Translations under genes and position numbers: made by a program
Shown here: in pieces, positions 40,399 to 53,085 of the stretch
Layout: each line of letters opens with the position of its first letter
Position numbering within the stretch: position 1 is the first letter of the stretch
From: Leucobacter viscericola
GTDB taxonomy: Bacteria; Actinomycetota; Actinomycetes; Actinomycetales; Microbacteriaceae
DNA length: 64,000 nt
Direction: 5' to 3'
Assembly: GCF_011299575.1 (NCBI RefSeq)
Contig: NZ_CP049863.1
Coordinates: forward strand, 496,001 to 560,000
Notes under the pieces: generated by a model
What the model was told of the DNA's origin: nothing
Database searches by the model: none
What the model saw: only the letters and a program-made list of their open reading frames with translations

Positions 40399-40474
40399 TG
40401 GGGTGGCTAACGGGACTTGAACCCGCGACCACCGGCACCACAAGCCGGTGCTCTACCAACTGAGCTATAGCCAC
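40399..40474 (-). tRNA. tRNA-His (anticodon GUG)
   Basis: The acceptor GTGGCTA pairs with TAGCCAC. The anticodon loop TTGTGGT, between CCGGC and GCCGG, gives GTG. The T-arm is GCGGG-TTCAAGT-CCCGT. A G lies just 5' of the acceptor (the -1 G of tRNA-His). Unlike the other two tRNAs here, CCA is encoded. Confidence 0.96.
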
Positions 40475-40607
40475 CATGCAACCGCGATCTCCCTGAGGCG
40501 AACGAGGCAACCCTACGATCATAGCCCATCTTGAGCACCAGTTTTGACACTTCGGTCTACCGTGTCCACTCTCCCCAATTTTGAGGCCAGCCGGGTAGGG
40601 TAAAAGC

Positions 40608-40955
40608 ATGCTTGAGGTGTCACACGAAGAGTTTGAGTCGATGGTTGCGGATGGCCTCGACTCGCTCCACGACGACATGCTCTCAAAACTCGACAACGTC
40701 ATCTTCTTGATCGAAGACCGCCCGGCAGACAACAGCCCGATACTCGGGGTCTATGAGGGTTTCTCTCTCGCCGAGCGCGACATCTACGGGTACGGCGAAG
40801 AACCAGATCGAATCATCCTGTTCCGGGAGAACCTGCTTGAGCACTGCGCCGACATGGACGAACTGATCGCAGAGATCCGGATCACGCTCATTCACGAGAT
40901 CGCCCACTTCTACGGCATCTCCGAAGAACGCATTCACGAACTCGGGTGGGGCTGA
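40608..40955 (+). CDS. Metallopeptidase family protein (minimal zincin)
   Basis: A 115-residue protein of the small actinobacterial zincin-like family. The HExxH site is in [23 protein letters not shown] near residues 99-103, with a following Glu as a possible third ligand. The N-terminal half contains VIFLIEDRP and [14 protein letters not shown]. Its biological substrate is unknown. The stop codon overlaps the clpS start by one base (TGATG), so it is part of the clpS-DUF2017 operon. Confidence 0.88.
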   Translation: MLEVSHEEFESMVADGLDSLHDDMLSKLDNVIFLIEDRPADNSPILGVYEGFSLAERDIYGYGEEPDRIILFRENLLEHCADMDELIAEIRITLIHEIAHFYGISEERIHELGWG

Positions 40956-41254
40956 TGCTCGCAACAAAAGTACAACCGGACGCAACCCGGGTGGAATCGA
41001 AACAGCCAAGTTTGGAGCCCACCTGGCAGACCGTGGTGTGGGACGACCCAGTGAATTTGATGTCGTACGTCTCCTATGTTTTCCAGACGCACTTTGGCTT
41101 CGATGCGGATCACGCCGAGCAGCTCATGCTGCAGGTGCACCACCGCGGCAAGGCCGTCGTTGCGGAAGGATCGCGGGAGACAATGGAAATGCACGTTGAG
41201 GCGATGCACAGTTATGGCTTGTGGGCGACTGTGCAGCAGGCGGGTGGATCATGA
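40955..41254 (+). CDS. clpS: ATP-dependent Clp protease adaptor ClpS
   Basis: A 99-residue N-recognin that binds N-end-rule substrates and delivers them to the Clp protease. Family motifs are [68 protein letters not shown], with the Asp-Asp and the substrate-pocket residues. ATG 40955 overlaps the previous stop; an in-frame GTG at 40946 is less likely. It is followed by DUF2017 with an ATGA overlap. Confidence 0.96.
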   Translation: MLATKVQPDATRVESKQPSLEPTWQTVVWDDPVNLMSYVSYVFQTHFGFDADHAEQLMLQVHHRGKAVVAEGSRETMEMHVEAMHSYGLWATVQQAGGS

Positions 41255-41856
41255 AACTCCAACCACTGCCCGAAGGCGGCTTGCGGCTCCTCCTCAACTA
41301 CGACGAAGCCGCGATGCTCGACCAACTCATCACCCAGCTCATGCAGTTGCTGCAGAGCCACAGTGGAACAGCTCTCGACCCCGACCCGTTGTTCGCAAGC
41401 CTCGAAATTGGTGGCTCAGAAGAGGTCCCGGAAGATCCGGCTCTTGCTCGGTTGTTTCCAAACGCCTACGAAGGAGATGAGCAGTCTTCGCAGTTTCGTC
41501 GGGTTACCGAGCAGGGACTCCTCAACCGAAAGCTTCAAGACGCAGCCCAGGTGTCGTCGGCGCTCGGACTCGGCGGGGGTTTGCCCGACGAAGACACACA
41601 GTTTGAGGTCGACATTCTGGCATCAACGCTGCCCGCCTGGGTAAAAACCATCACGGCCCTGCGTCTCGCCATCGCGGCAAGGATCGGGCTGAACACGGCT
41701 GAGGATCACGATCGCCTGCTCTCAGAGGAAGAAACCCGCGGCACAGTGCTGGTGTTCGACTGGCTCGCAGCGATCCTGGAATCAGCACTCATGATGAGGC
41801 TGTCACGAGACGAAGACGACGAAGCCAGTGACGGCGTCGGGAGCACCCCCGTCTAA
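41251..41856 (+). CDS. DUF2017 family protein
   Basis: A 201-residue protein of DUF2017, an actinobacterial family found almost always next to clpS. Segments that identify it are [36 protein letters not shown] and the C-terminal LRDR-like region here reading [14 protein letters not shown]. It is soluble and acidic, with no known catalytic motif. It overlaps clpS by 4 bp, suggesting that it works with ClpS or the Clp protease, but its role is unproven. It ends overlapping dinB by 4 bp, in convergent orientation. Confidence 0.9.
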   Translation: MKLQPLPEGGLRLLLNYDEAAMLDQLITQLMQLLQSHSGTALDPDPLFASLEIGGSEEVPEDPALARLFPNAYEGDEQSSQFRRVTEQGLLNRKLQDAAQVSSALGLGGGLPDEDTQFEVDILASTLPAWVKTITALRLAIAARIGLNTAEDHDRLLSEEETRGTVLVFDWLAAILESALMMRLSRDEDDEASDGVGSTPV

Positions 41857-43070
41857 CTCGGGTTCTGCAGTGACCTTGGGTCTACTACCGGCCCCCTTTC
41901 CGTGAGCAGGCTTGCAGAGGTGACCCCGCTGCTGCCAAATCGACTGCGCACCTCGTCGACCGCCTGATCGACGGCTCGCCAGTCCTCGTCATCGCTCCAC
42001 AGCGCCGCCGCATCACTCCCCTCCGCAACCAACTGTTCAGCCCGCACACCGATGAGCCTGACGGGTTTGCCCACCGCGTTGAGGCCATCAAAAAGCTCGC
42101 TGGCGGTCTGGTAAATGCGCTGGGTCGCGTTTGTTGCCTCTTGCAAGGTTCGGGATCGGCTCAGCGTTTCAAAGTTCGCCCAGCGCACCTTGATCGCCAC
42201 CGTGCGCGCCTCGACACCCGCCGCGCGAAGCCGCTCGGCCGTGCGGGTTGAGAGCCGAAGTAGCTCACGGCGCAGCACCTCTGGGTTTGGCTCGTCAAAA
42301 GCGAAGGTCTCTTCGTGGCCGATGCTCTTTTCGATCCGCGTTGTCTCCACCCCGCGCGCGTCGTAACCGTTGGCCAGCAGGTGAAGTTTTTGTGCGCTTG
42401 CCTCACCCACAACCTGCCGGAGTGACGCGAGTGGCTCTCGGGCAAGGTCTCCAACTGTGTGGATCGCCCGCGAGCTCAGGGCTCGTTCTGTTGCTTGCCC
42501 CACTCCCCACATCGCCGAGATGGGAAGTGGGTGCAGAAACTCAAGTGTGCGCTCGGGTGGGATCTCGAGAATGCCGTCGGGTTTTGCGCGTTGCGAAGCC
42601 AGCTTGGCAATGAACTTTGTGCCGGCGAGACCCACGGAGGCGGGAAGCCCCGTTTGCTCTCGGATCCGTTCGCGCAGCTGTCGGGCGATCTCAAACGGCG
42701 ACCCAAAGAGACGCACGGATCCTGCCACGTCTAAAAATGCCTCGTCGATGCTGAGCGGTTCAACCAGCGGCGTGAACTCCTCAAAAATGCGCATCACGGC
42801 GTGTGAGGCCTTGCGATATTTTTCATACGTCGGCGGGATGAGAACCAGTTGCGGGCACAGCTGCTTTGCGCGCGCGATCGGCATAGCCGACCTCACCCCA
42901 AAACGACGCGCCTCGTAGCTCGCACTCGAGACAACAGAGCGCCCGGTGTCGTGAGCAGCGGCCACCGGAAGCCCTCGCAGCTCCGGCCGATCCAAGAGCT
43001 CAACCGACACAAAAAACGAGTCCATGTCAACGTGCAGCATTGACGCAATCTCGCGTTTCGGACCATCCAT
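41853..43070 (-). CDS. dinB: DNA polymerase IV (Y-family)
   Basis: A 405-residue translesion polymerase. Catalytic motifs: MLHVDMDSFFVSVE (metal-binding Asp) and EPLSIDEAFLDVAGS (Asp-Glu). Also seen are the thumb helix-hairpin-helix region LHPLPISAMWGVGQATERAL and the little-finger domain GHEETFAFDEPNPE. The C terminus lacks a clear beta-clamp QxxLF peptide in its last residues. The start is ATG 43070 (or ATG 43040). It is divergent from glpD across an inverted repeat. No SOS box was recognised. Confidence 0.93.
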   Translation of the reverse strand: MDGPKREIASMLHVDMDSFFVSVELLDRPELRGLPVAAAHDTGRSVVSSASYEARRFGVRSAMPIARAKQLCPQLVLIPPTYEKYRKASHAVMRIFEEFTPLVEPLSIDEAFLDVAGSVRLFGSPFEIARQLRERIREQTGLPASVGLAGTKFIAKLASQRAKPDGILEIPPERTLEFLHPLPISAMWGVGQATERALSSRAIHTVGDLAREPLASLRQVVGEASAQKLHLLANGYDARGVETTRIEKSIGHEETFAFDEPNPEVLRRELLRLSTRTAERLRAAGVEARTVAIKVRWANFETLSRSRTLQEATNATQRIYQTASELFDGLNAVGKPVRLIGVRAEQLVAEGSDAAALWSDDEDWRAVDQAVDEVRSRFGSSGVTSASLLTERGPVVDPRSLQNPS

Positions 43071-43086
43071 GCTTCCATTGCATCAC

Positions 43087-43153
43087 AGACCACTGACATT
43101 CTTCGTTGGGCCCGAGCTTTCGGCCGCGAGTTCTGCCGGAATGTCAGTGGTCT
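43087..43153. repeat. Perfect 15-bp inverted repeat in the dinB-glpD divergent region
   Basis: AGACCACTGACATTC (43087-43101) and GAATGTCAGTGGTCT (43139-43153) are exact complements separated by 37 bp. The position between divergent genes makes a terminator unlikely. It may be an operator pair or the trace of a small mobile repeat. Confidence 0.65.
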
Positions 43154-43211
43154 CTTGTAGCGTTGTGGTGACGGATACTTCACGCCAGATTCTCCTGAAA
43201 GTGGGAACACG

Positions 43212-45008
43212 ATGAGCAAACTGCGTCACACAGTTCAGCAGCTTCGAGATCGCCCGACTGCCGACGTGCTGATCATAGGTGGTGGAATCAACGGCATCGC
43301 CACCTTTCGCGAGCTGGCGCTCCAGGGAGTTGATGTCGCGCTCGTGGAGAGAAACGACTTTGTCTCGGGAGCCTCGGCCGCGTCGAGCCACATGGTTCAC
43401 GGTGGTGTGCGCTACCTCGAAAACGGTGAACTCCGCCTCGTGAAAGAGGCGGTGCAAGAACGAAACCGTCTGATTCGCAACGCACCGCACTACGTGGCCC
43501 CGCTGCTCACAACAATTCCGATCTTTAAGACTTTTTCAGGGGTACTTACGGCACCGTTCCGGCTGCTGGTTTCGCACGGTCGCGGCAAACCACGCGAGCG
43601 CGGTGCCCTACTCATCAAAATCGGACTGATGATCTACGACACCTTTTCGCGGGGCGGCGGACGAGTTCCTCGCCACCGTTTTCACGGCCGAGAGCGGTCG
43701 CTTCGAGAACTCCCCCGCTTAAATTCGCGGATCAAATACACCGCGAGCTATTACGACGCTTCAATGCACGAGCCTGAGCGCCTCGCACTCGATGTGCTCT
43801 ACGACGGCATCGCAGCGGGCGCGGCACCCAAAACCGGTGAGAACAACACCGCGAGGGCAGCAAACTACGTCTCCGTGGTTGGGCTCACGGAAGGCTCGGG
43901 AGCAGGCGACTCTGGCCCGAACGAGGGCAGCTCGGTGCTTCTGCGAGACGAAGTCAGCGGAGAAGAGTTCTCGCTATCAGCGCGCCTCATTATCAACACG
44001 AGCGGCCCCTGGACCGACCTCACAAACACCGCGCTCGGCCGCCCCACGAACTTTATGGGCGGCACGAAGGGCTCGCACATCGTGTTAGACAATCCAGAGC
44101 TTCTAGCGGCGACTGCCGAACGCGAGATCTTTTTTGAGCACTCAGACGGTCGAGTGGTGCTCATTTACCCCCTGAAGGGTCGCGTGTTGGTCGGCACGAC
44201 CGACATCAACGCTGACCCTAGCGAGCAGCCGGTGTGCACTGACGACGAGGTTGACTACTTCTTCGAGCTGATAGGTCACGTGTTTCCTGGCATCTCGGTT
44301 GACCGCTCGCAGATCGTTTATACGTTCTCAGGGATCCGGCCGCTCCCGCGGCACGATGACACCGTCCCTGGCTTTGTCTCACGCGACTACCGCATTGAGC
44401 ACGGCGCAGTAGGTGGCGTTCCTCTCCTCAGCCTGGTTGGGGGCAAGTGGACAACATTTCGGGCCCTCGCAGAACACCTCGGTGACACAGCACTTCAGAT
44501 CATTCGAGTGCCACGCACCTCAAGCACACGCAACACAGCCATCGGCGGCGGCGCTGGCTTCCCGAAGGAGAAGTCCGCCCGAAAGATCTGGATCTCACGC
44601 AATGCCAACGGACACAGTCGCGAACTCGTTGAACTGATGCTCAAGCGCTACGGAACTCGGGCTTCAGAGCTACTCGCCGCGATTCCAACCGCCCCGAAGG
44701 AGCTGACGGGGGCGCCCGGGCACTTCCGTGAGGAGCTGGAATATGTCGCGGGGCACGAAGACGTGGTGCACCTCGACGACGTGATCCTGAGACGAACCTC
44801 TCTGGCGTTCACCGGAGGTCTCACCCGCGAGGCTCTTACGGAGATCGCCGCGGCGATCGCACCCGCGTTCGGGTGGAGTGCGGCGGCACAAAAGCGTGAG
44901 GTGAGCCGAGCGGCACAGATCCTGCTCGATGTCCACCGCGTCGAACTGGGCAGCACCGGGATCGCACCAGCACCAACAACAGACGGAGCAACTCATGTCA
45001 GCGTCTAA
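43212..45008 (+). CDS. glpD: Glycerol-3-phosphate dehydrogenase (FAD, aerobic type)
   Basis: A 598-residue membrane-associated FAD enzyme oxidising sn-glycerol-3-phosphate to dihydroxyacetone phosphate and feeding electrons to quinones. The FAD site [34 protein letters not shown] is at the N terminus; [33 protein letters not shown] and INTSGPWTD are conserved. [14 protein letters not shown] marks the domain border before the C-terminal cap. The frame between about residues 195 and 235 ([13 protein letters not shown]) is less conserved. It overlaps glpK by 14 bp, so the two form an operon. Confidence 0.95.
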   Translation: MSKLRHTVQQLRDRPTADVLIIGGGINGIATFRELALQGVDVALVERNDFVSGASAASSHMVHGGVRYLENGELRLVKEAVQERNRLIRNAPHYVAPLLTTIPIFKTFSGVLTAPFRLLVSHGRGKPRERGALLIKIGLMIYDTFSRGGGRVPRHRFHGRERSLRELPRLNSRIKYTASYYDASMHEPERLALDVLYDGIAAGAAPKTGENNTARAANYVSVVGLTEGSGAGDSGPNEGSSVLLRDEVSGEEFSLSARLIINTSGPWTDLTNTALGRPTNFMGGTKGSHIVLDNPELLAATAEREIFFEHSDGRVVLIYPLKGRVLVGTTDINADPSEQPVCTDDEVDYFFELIGHVFPGISVDRSQIVYTFSGIRPLPRHDDTVPGFVSRDYRIEHGAVGGVPLLSLVGGKWTTFRALAEHLGDTALQIIRVPRTSSTRNTAIGGGAGFPKEKSARKIWISRNANGHSRELVELMLKRYGTRASELLAAIPTAPKELTGAPGHFREELEYVAGHEDVVHLDDVILRRTSLAFTGGLTREALTEIAAAIAPAFGWSAAAQKREVSRAAQILLDVHRVELGSTGIAPAPTTDGATHVSV

Positions 45009-46551
45009 CACTCCCCAGTACGTGATCGCGATCGATCAGGGCACCACTTCCACTCGCGCAATCGTCTTTGATCACGACGGCAGTGTTGTCTCCGTCGGCC
45101 AGAAAGAGCACGAGCAGATCATGCCCCAGGCGGGTCATGTCGAGCACGACGCAGTTCAGATCTGGCAGAACGTGCAAGAGGTTATTGGCACGGCGCTCGG
45201 CAGAGGCGATGTGACCGATCGCAATATTGCGGCGATTGGGATCACGAACCAGCGTGAAACCACGGTGGTGTGGGATCGGCACACCGGCGTGCCCGTCTAT
45301 AACGCAATCGTGTGGCAAGACACTCGAACGCAGGCGATGGTCGACCGGCTCGCGGAAGACGGCGGCGCTGATCGGTTCAAGGCGATCACTGGCCTGCCAC
45401 TCACGAGCTACTTCTCCGCCTCCAAGATCGCGTGGATTCTGGACAACGTAGAGGGTGCACGCGCACGCGCAGAGGCTGGCGACCTACTATTTGGCACAAC
45501 CGATTGCTGGGTGCTCTGGAACCTCACCGGCGGAGCCGACGGTGGTGTGCACCTCACCGATGTCACCAACGCGTCTCGCACGCTGCTCATGGATCTCACG
45601 ACGCTCGCCTGGCGAGATGACCTTCTGGCAGCCTTCAATATCCCGCGCTCTATGATGCCTGAGATCCGCTCGTCTTCCGAGGTGTACGGCGAGGCCGAGT
45701 ACTCCTCGCTGTTGCGAGGAACACCCATCGCCGGCATTCTTGGCGATCAGCAGGCGGCCACGTTTGGTCAGGCGGCATTTGGGCCGGGCGAATCAAAGAA
45801 CACCTACGGCACCGGTTGTTTCCTCATGTTCCAAACCGGCGAAGAAATCGTGCACTCGGCGAACGGGCTCATCACGACCGTTGGCTACAAACTTGGGGAT
45901 GGCCCCACCCACTATGCACTCGAGGGGTCGATCGCTGTCGCGGGCTCACTCATTCAGTGGCTGCGGGATCAGCTCGGTCTGATCCACTCAGCCTCCGAGG
46001 TAGAAAAACTCGCGCGTTCCGTCCCAGACAACGGCGGTATCTATGTGGTGCCCGCTTTCTCCGGTTTGTTCGCACCGTACTGGCGCCCCGACGCTCGCGG
46101 TGCGATCGTTGGGCTCACGCGGTACTCCAACCGCGGGCACTTCGCTCGCGCGGCGCTTGAGGCCGTTGCGTTCCAGACGCGAGACGTGCTCGACGCTGTC
46201 AACGCCGACGTGTCGGCCTCTGGAGGAGTGCCCCTCACAGAGTTGCGTGTCGACGGAGGCATGGTCGCAAACGAGATGCTCATGCAGTTTCAGGCAGATG
46301 TATTGGGTGTGCCTGTCGTGCGCCCCGTCGTCGCTGAAACCACCGCGCTCGGGGCCGCCTATGCAGCGGGCCTCGCGGTCGGCTTCTGGTCGGGGCTCGA
46401 AGAACTGCGTGCGAACTGGCGCGAGGATCATCGCTGGTCGCCGTCACTGGCGGCCGACGAGCGTGACCGCCAGCTCCGACTGTGGCGCAAGGCAGTCACG
46501 AAATCGATGGACTGGATCGACGACGACACAGAACCAGCCACGGAGGCCTAA
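44995..46551 (+). CDS. glpK: Glycerol kinase
   Basis: A 518-residue kinase forming glycerol-3-phosphate from glycerol and ATP. FGGY-family motifs are present: [77 protein letters not shown] and [14 protein letters not shown], and [22 protein letters not shown] in the C-terminal half. ATG 44995 has GGAG upstream and lies inside the last codons of glpD. No glycerol facilitator gene (glpF) is present beside it, which is unusual for a glp cluster. Confidence 0.97.
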   Translation: MSASNTPQYVIAIDQGTTSTRAIVFDHDGSVVSVGQKEHEQIMPQAGHVEHDAVQIWQNVQEVIGTALGRGDVTDRNIAAIGITNQRETTVVWDRHTGVPVYNAIVWQDTRTQAMVDRLAEDGGADRFKAITGLPLTSYFSASKIAWILDNVEGARARAEAGDLLFGTTDCWVLWNLTGGADGGVHLTDVTNASRTLLMDLTTLAWRDDLLAAFNIPRSMMPEIRSSSEVYGEAEYSSLLRGTPIAGILGDQQAATFGQAAFGPGESKNTYGTGCFLMFQTGEEIVHSANGLITTVGYKLGDGPTHYALEGSIAVAGSLIQWLRDQLGLIHSASEVEKLARSVPDNGGIYVVPAFSGLFAPYWRPDARGAIVGLTRYSNRGHFARAALEAVAFQTRDVLDAVNADVSASGGVPLTELRVDGGMVANEMLMQFQADVLGVPVVRPVVAETTALGAAYAAGLAVGFWSGLEELRANWREDHRWSPSLAADERDRQLRLWRKAVTKSMDWIDDDTEPATEA

Positions 46552-46590
46552 TCCGCGGCAATTCACCTACGACACGCACCTCCACCGGTT

Positions 46591-46624
46591 TTGCACTATC
46601 GATTAAATAGTGCATAATTGCACT
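46591..46624 (+). promoter_or_regulatory. Promoter embedded in a TetR operator array (tetR-MFS unit)
   Basis: -35 TTGCAC (46591-46596), 16 bp, -10 CATAAT (46613-46618). Half-sites TGCACTAT (46592-46599) and ATAGTGCA (46607-46614) form a perfect inverted repeat around seven bases, and AGTGCA-TAAT-TGCACT (46609-46624) forms a second one that shares a half-site. The promoter is thus fully covered by symmetrical repressor sites. Confidence 0.75.
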
Positions 46625-46626
46625 TT

Positions 46627-48929
<2,303 letters not shown>

Positions 48930-48972
48930 CTGAGCTAAGCTCACGCTCTACCGCCGAGCCTGCGTTACAACA

Positions 48973-49022
48973 CCGAGCCTGCGTCTTACGTCTGCAGTCT
49001 CAGTGCTGGGACGCGGGCTCGG
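48973..49022. terminator. Inverted repeat between convergent MFS and DUF2165 genes
   Basis: CCGAGCCTGCGTC (48973-48985) pairs with GACGCGGGCTCGG (49010-49022) at 12 of 13 positions around 24 nt. The block CCGAGCCTGCGT is also present once more just upstream (from about 48954) as a direct repeat. A terminator for one or both genes is likely; the right arm overlaps the last codons of the DUF2165 gene. Confidence 0.5.
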
Positions 49023-49590
49023 CGCTTTCGCCTTTTGCCCAGGCAGGGCTCGGTAGGTGAAGCAGCACGAGACCAATGCCCGCGAGCATGGCGTTTCGAA
49101 TCGCGGGGTCGAGCCCATTCCAGTCCGTGGATCGCCACATCTGGAACCACTCCCCGCCCACCGCGATAAATCCGCCGGCGAAGAGCAGAACGATCAGTAC
49201 GAGCCCGAGGCTTGCCCAGCGGCGAGCTCGCGCGAAACTCGCCGAGCCGAAGATGGCGCGCATAAAGTCGACAAACGCGATGATCAGCACGATCGCAGCA
49301 ATAGATTCGATCAGGATCACGCCAATGTAACCGAGATGCCAAAGCACCGGGTTGTCGATGGCGCGCCACATGACATCGGGATCGAGCCCCTTACCAGCGG
49401 GCTGGCCAAAATTGGTGGTGTCCATCGACAGCACGTGCTGTACAAACGCGAAGTTCGTACCGTAATCGGTGATGTTTCCGAGCGCGACTAAAAAGATATA
49501 AAGCGCGTTGACAAAAACAAAGACGGCCGCAGCAAATGGAAGCGTGCCCAGCTTCTTCCACCCCTGCTCCCCAGCGGTGTGAGTGTTCAT
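49000..49590 (-). CDS. DUF2165 family small membrane protein
   Basis: A 196-residue integral membrane protein with four predicted TM helices, of the DUF2165 family, function unknown. Recognisable pieces are ALYIFLVALGNITDYGTNFAFVQHVLSMDTT between helices 1 and 2, WRAIDNPVLWHLGYIGVILIE, and GGFIAVGGEWFQMWRSTDWNG before the last helix. The last about 15 residues are polar. The start ATG 49590 lacks a strong Shine-Dalgarno. It is on the opposite strand from the DHA2 gene and stands alone, 59 bp upstream of the gatB 3' end. Confidence 0.85.
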   Translation of the reverse strand: MNTHTAGEQGWKKLGTLPFAAAVFVFVNALYIFLVALGNITDYGTNFAFVQHVLSMDTTNFGQPAGKGLDPDVMWRAIDNPVLWHLGYIGVILIESIAAIVLIIAFVDFMRAIFGSASFARARRWASLGLVLIVLLFAGGFIAVGGEWFQMWRSTDWNGLDPAIRNAMLAGIGLVLLHLPSPAWAKGESAEPASQH

Positions 49591-49649
49591 GCGATTAGGC
49601 TAACTCGCACCACCGGGGAACAGCAAGGAAAAGATGACTGCTGGGTTCG

Positions 49650-51164
49650 TTACTGCGCCGCTCGTTCAAGCACTAGCTCGCGCACGCGAGCTGCGTCTGC
49701 CTGGCCGCGCATGGCCTTCATGACGGCGCCGATGACGGCTCCAGCGGCCTGCACCTTACCGTCGCGAATTTTCTCGAGCACGTCGGGCTGCTGAGCCAGC
49801 GCTGCGTCGATTGCCTCGATCAGAGGGCCGTCGTCTGAGACGATCGCGAGGCCACGAGCGGCCACGATCTCTTCAGCGCTTCCCTCGCCGTCGATGATCC
49901 CCTGGATCACCTGACGCGCAAGCTTGTCGTTCAGTGTGCCCGCATCGACGAGCGCAACGAGTTCCACCAGCTGCGCGGGTGTGATGAGATCTGCCGCGGT
50001 CACGGAGCGCTCGTTTGCGATGCGCGCGATCTCGCCGGTCCACCACTTGCGGGCGGTCTGCGGTGGGACACCGGCGGCGACGGTCGCTTCGATCGTGCCA
50101 ACAAGCCCGGCATTCACAACGTCCTGGAACTCCAGTGCCGAGAAGGCCCACTCGTCACGCAAGCGACGACGACGCAGGGTCGGGTGCTCGGGCAGACCAG
50201 CACGCAGTTCTTCCACGAGCTCACGCGACGGCGTCAGCGGGGCCAGGTCGGGCTCAGGGAAGTAGCGGTAATCGTCGGCGTCAGACTTCGGGCGTCCCGG
50301 CGAGGTTTCGCCGGTGTCCTCGTGCCAGTGGCGGGTCTCCTGCGTAATCGAGCCACCGTCGGCGAGGATCTGAGCCTGCCGCTGAATCTCGAAGCGCACC
50401 GCTCGTTCGATCGAGCGAAGAGAGTTCACGTTTTTTGTCTCGGTGCGTGTGCCAAGCACTGCCATGCCCGCACCCTCGTTGCCGCGCGGACGCAGCGAGA
50501 CGTTTGCGTCGCAGCGCAGGTTACCGCGCTCCATACGAGCGTCTGAAATGCCGAGTGCGACAACCATCTCACGAATCGTCGCGACGTAGGCCGCGGCAAT
50601 TTCGGGGGTATCAGCTTCGCCGCCGAACACGGGACGGGTCACGATTTCAACGAGCGGCACTCCGGCTCGGTTGTAGTCTACGAGCGAGTACTCTGCGCCC
50701 TGAATACGACCGGTGCTGCCACCAACGTGGTTGAGCTTGCCAGCGTCCTCTTCCATGTGAGCGCGCTCGATGGGCACGTGCACCACACGCCCCGAAGCGA
50801 GTTCAACCTCAACCGAGCCGTCGTGCGCAATCGGATCGTCAAACTGCGAGATCTGATAGTTCTTGGCCATGTCTGGGTAGAAATAGTTCTTGCGCGCAAA
50901 ACCCGAGACCTCAGCGATCTCGCAACCGAGTGCGAGACCCAGTCGGATCGAGTAGCGAACCGCCTGGTCATTCACAACGGGAAGCGAACCCGGCAGGCCG
51001 AGGCATACGGGGGTCAGGTTAGTGTTCGGCTCGGACCCAAATAGGTTGGGCGCCGAGGAGAACATCTTGGTTTTGGTGTTGAGCTCAACGTGAACTTCGA
51101 GCCCGATGACCGGCTCGAAGAGTTCCAGCGCACGCTCGAAGTCCATCAGCTTGACCTTCGCCAT
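49650..51164 (-). CDS. gatB: Asp/Glu-tRNA amidotransferase subunit B
   Basis: A 504-residue kinase/tRNA-binding subunit of GatCAB, which turns Glu-tRNA(Gln) and Asp-tRNA(Asn) into the amide forms. Key parts: FEPVIGLEVHVELNTKTKMFS, the metal/ATP-binding region FCGxx-like segment here ending VCLGLPGSLPVVN, EEDAGKLNH, SLVDYNRAGVPLVEIVT, RCDANVSLRP and the C-terminal YqeY-like domain. The last gene of gatC-gatA-gatB: its start overlaps the gatA stop by one base (TAATG). Confidence 0.97.
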   Translation of the reverse strand: MAKVKLMDFERALELFEPVIGLEVHVELNTKTKMFSSAPNLFGSEPNTNLTPVCLGLPGSLPVVNDQAVRYSIRLGLALGCEIAEVSGFARKNYFYPDMAKNYQISQFDDPIAHDGSVEVELASGRVVHVPIERAHMEEDAGKLNHVGGSTGRIQGAEYSLVDYNRAGVPLVEIVTRPVFGGEADTPEIAAAYVATIREMVVALGISDARMERGNLRCDANVSLRPRGNEGAGMAVLGTRTETKNVNSLRSIERAVRFEIQRQAQILADGGSITQETRHWHEDTGETSPGRPKSDADDYRYFPEPDLAPLTPSRELVEELRAGLPEHPTLRRRRLRDEWAFSALEFQDVVNAGLVGTIEATVAAGVPPQTARKWWTGEIARIANERSVTAADLITPAQLVELVALVDAGTLNDKLARQVIQGIIDGEGSAEEIVAARGLAIVSDDGPLIEAIDAALAQQPDVLEKIRDGKVQAAGAVIGAVMKAMRGQADAARVRELVLERAAQ

Positions 51165-52699
51165 TAGCGGGCCGCCTTTCCGGTTGTTGCGTTCGCAAGG
51201 GACGGCGCTTGAGCCCAGAACGGAGTTCCGTCGCGCTCTTCGATCAAACGCTCAATTGCGGCGCCCGCGCGGTACAGTCGTGCGTCTTCAAACGCCGGAG
51301 CCATCAGCTGCAGGCCAACCGGCAGGCCGTCTTCAGCCGCGGTGCCGATGGGCAGGCTGAGACCGGGGATTCCCGCGAGGTTCGCGGGAATGGTCGTTGC
51401 ATCGTTGAGGTAGTCCTGCATCGGATCTGCTCCGTGCTCGCCCAGCTTCCACGCGGTTGTTGGGGCGGTCGGCGATGCGATGACGTCGACCTGCGCAAAG
51501 GCGCTGGCAAAGTCACGCTGAATCAGCGTGCGCACCTTCTGCGCGCTGCCGTAGTAGGCGTCGTAGTAGCCGGCCGAGAGCGCATAGGTACCCAGAATGA
51601 TGCGGCGCTTCACTTCAGCACCGAAGCCCGCAGCGCGTGTTGCGCTCATTACGTTCTCGACGGTGCCGCCACCCTGCGGGGTCACGCGCATGCCGAAGCG
51701 AACCGAGTCATATTTTGCGAGGTTGCTCGAGGCTTCCGCCGGCAGAATCAGGTAGTAAGCGGCCACGGCATATTCAAAGTGAGGCGCGTCAATCTCAACG
51801 ATCTCTGCTCCCTGCGCTGTGAGCTGTGCGAGTGCCTCTTCGAAGCGTGCCTTAACACCGGTCTGCACGCCATCAAGCATCAACTGCTTGACCACACCAA
51901 CACGAAGTCCGCGCAGCGTGTCACCCGCGGCTCCCTCGCGCGCCGCAGCGGCCATCGAGGGCCAGGCGAAGTCAAGGGAGGTCGAGTCGTGGTGATCGTG
52001 GCCCGCGATAACGTCGTGCAGCAGGGCAGTATCAAGCACGGTGCGAGCACAGGGACCGACCTGGTCAAGCGAGGACGCGAGAGCGATCGCGCCGTAGCGG
52101 CTCACACCACCGTAGGTGGGCTTGACACCAACCGTGCCGGTCAACGCGGCTGGCTGGCGGATCGAACCGCCCGTGTCTGAGCCGAGTGCGAGGGGTGCTT
52201 CGAACGCGCCGACGGCGGCAGCGGAGCCACCACCGGAGCCACCCGGCACACGATCAAGCTGCCAGGGGTTGTTCGTTGGCCCAAAGGCCGAGTTCTCAGT
52301 GGAGGAACCCATTGCGAACTCGTCCATGTTCGTCTTGCCAATGGAGATGAGACCCGCGTTACGCGCCTTCGCAACCGGTGTTGCGTCGTAGGGCGACATG
52401 TACCCCTCGAGCATCCGAGAGCCCGAGGTCGACGGCATGTCGGTGGTTACGAGCACGTCTTTCACGGCGAGCGGCACACCAGCAAGTTCGCCAAGCTCTT
52501 CGCCGGCAGCGCGGCGGGAGTCGATGGCACGAGCAGCAGCGAGCGAGGCATCGGCGTTGGTCGCGAGGAAGGCACCGATTGAGCCGTCAACCTCGGAAAT
52601 ACGATCGAGGTGGGCGCGCACGGCCTCTTCAGAGGACACCTCGCGTGAGCTGAGCTTCGCGGCGAGATCGGCCGCGGTCATTCGTGTGAGGTCTGACAT
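51164..52699 (-). CDS. gatA: Asp/Glu-tRNA amidotransferase subunit A
   Basis: A 511-residue amidase that releases ammonia from glutamine for GatB. The amidase signature is present: catalytic Lys in [12 protein letters not shown], the cis-Ser in [36 protein letters not shown] with the nucleophile Ser. [17 protein letters not shown] and the C-terminal [18 protein letters not shown] complete the family. It overlaps gatC and gatB by single bases, so the operon is translationally coupled. Confidence 0.97.
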   Translation of the reverse strand: MSDLTRMTAADLAAKLSSREVSSEEAVRAHLDRISEVDGSIGAFLATNADASLAAARAIDSRRAAGEELGELAGVPLAVKDVLVTTDMPSTSGSRMLEGYMSPYDATPVAKARNAGLISIGKTNMDEFAMGSSTENSAFGPTNNPWQLDRVPGGSGGGSAAAVGAFEAPLALGSDTGGSIRQPAALTGTVGVKPTYGGVSRYGAIALASSLDQVGPCARTVLDTALLHDVIAGHDHHDSTSLDFAWPSMAAAAREGAAGDTLRGLRVGVVKQLMLDGVQTGVKARFEEALAQLTAQGAEIVEIDAPHFEYAVAAYYLILPAEASSNLAKYDSVRFGMRVTPQGGGTVENVMSATRAAGFGAEVKRRIILGTYALSAGYYDAYYGSAQKVRTLIQRDFASAFAQVDVIASPTAPTTAWKLGEHGADPMQDYLNDATTIPANLAGIPGLSLPIGTAAEDGLPVGLQLMAPAFEDARLYRAGAAIERLIEERDGTPFWAQAPSLANATTGKAAR

Positions 52700-53034
52700 T
52701 ACTGCTCCTCCCCCAGGATCGAAGAAACCCGGAACATGCCATCGGCAGCCTCCGGCGCGTTTGCAAGCGCCTGCTCACGAGTCAGCAAATCGGCAACCTC
52801 GTCTTTACGGGTCACGTTGTTGAGCGGATTCGGGTGGCTTGTTGCGGGCACATCGGCCCCTGCAACTTCGCTCACCTTCGCAATGTTGGTGAGAATTGAT
52901 CCGAGGTCGTTTGTCAAGGAGACAACCTCGGCTTCGGTGAGTGCGATGCGGGAGAGACCGGCAAGATGCTGCACGACTTCTGCCGTGATCTCGCCGTTCG
53001 ACGCGGTGCGAGTTGCCGCACTGGTTTCAGACAT
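52699..53034 (-). CDS. gatC: Asp/Glu-tRNA amidotransferase subunit C
   Basis: A 111-residue small subunit that stabilises the GatA-GatB contact. The family pattern is [49 protein letters not shown]...[34 protein letters not shown] 53034 with GGAG six bases upstream is the start; a longer frame to 53079 has no support. First gene of the gatCAB operon; tag lies upstream. Confidence 0.95.
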   Translation of the reverse strand: MSETSAATRTASNGEITAEVVQHLAGLSRIALTEAEVVSLTNDLGSILTNIAKVSEVAGADVPATSHPNPLNNVTRKDEVADLLTREQALANAPEAADGMFRVSSILGEEQ

Positions 53035-53085
53035 GCTGCTCCATCGATAAAGTCGGGAGTGGGTGGTTCGGTGAACCACACCATC

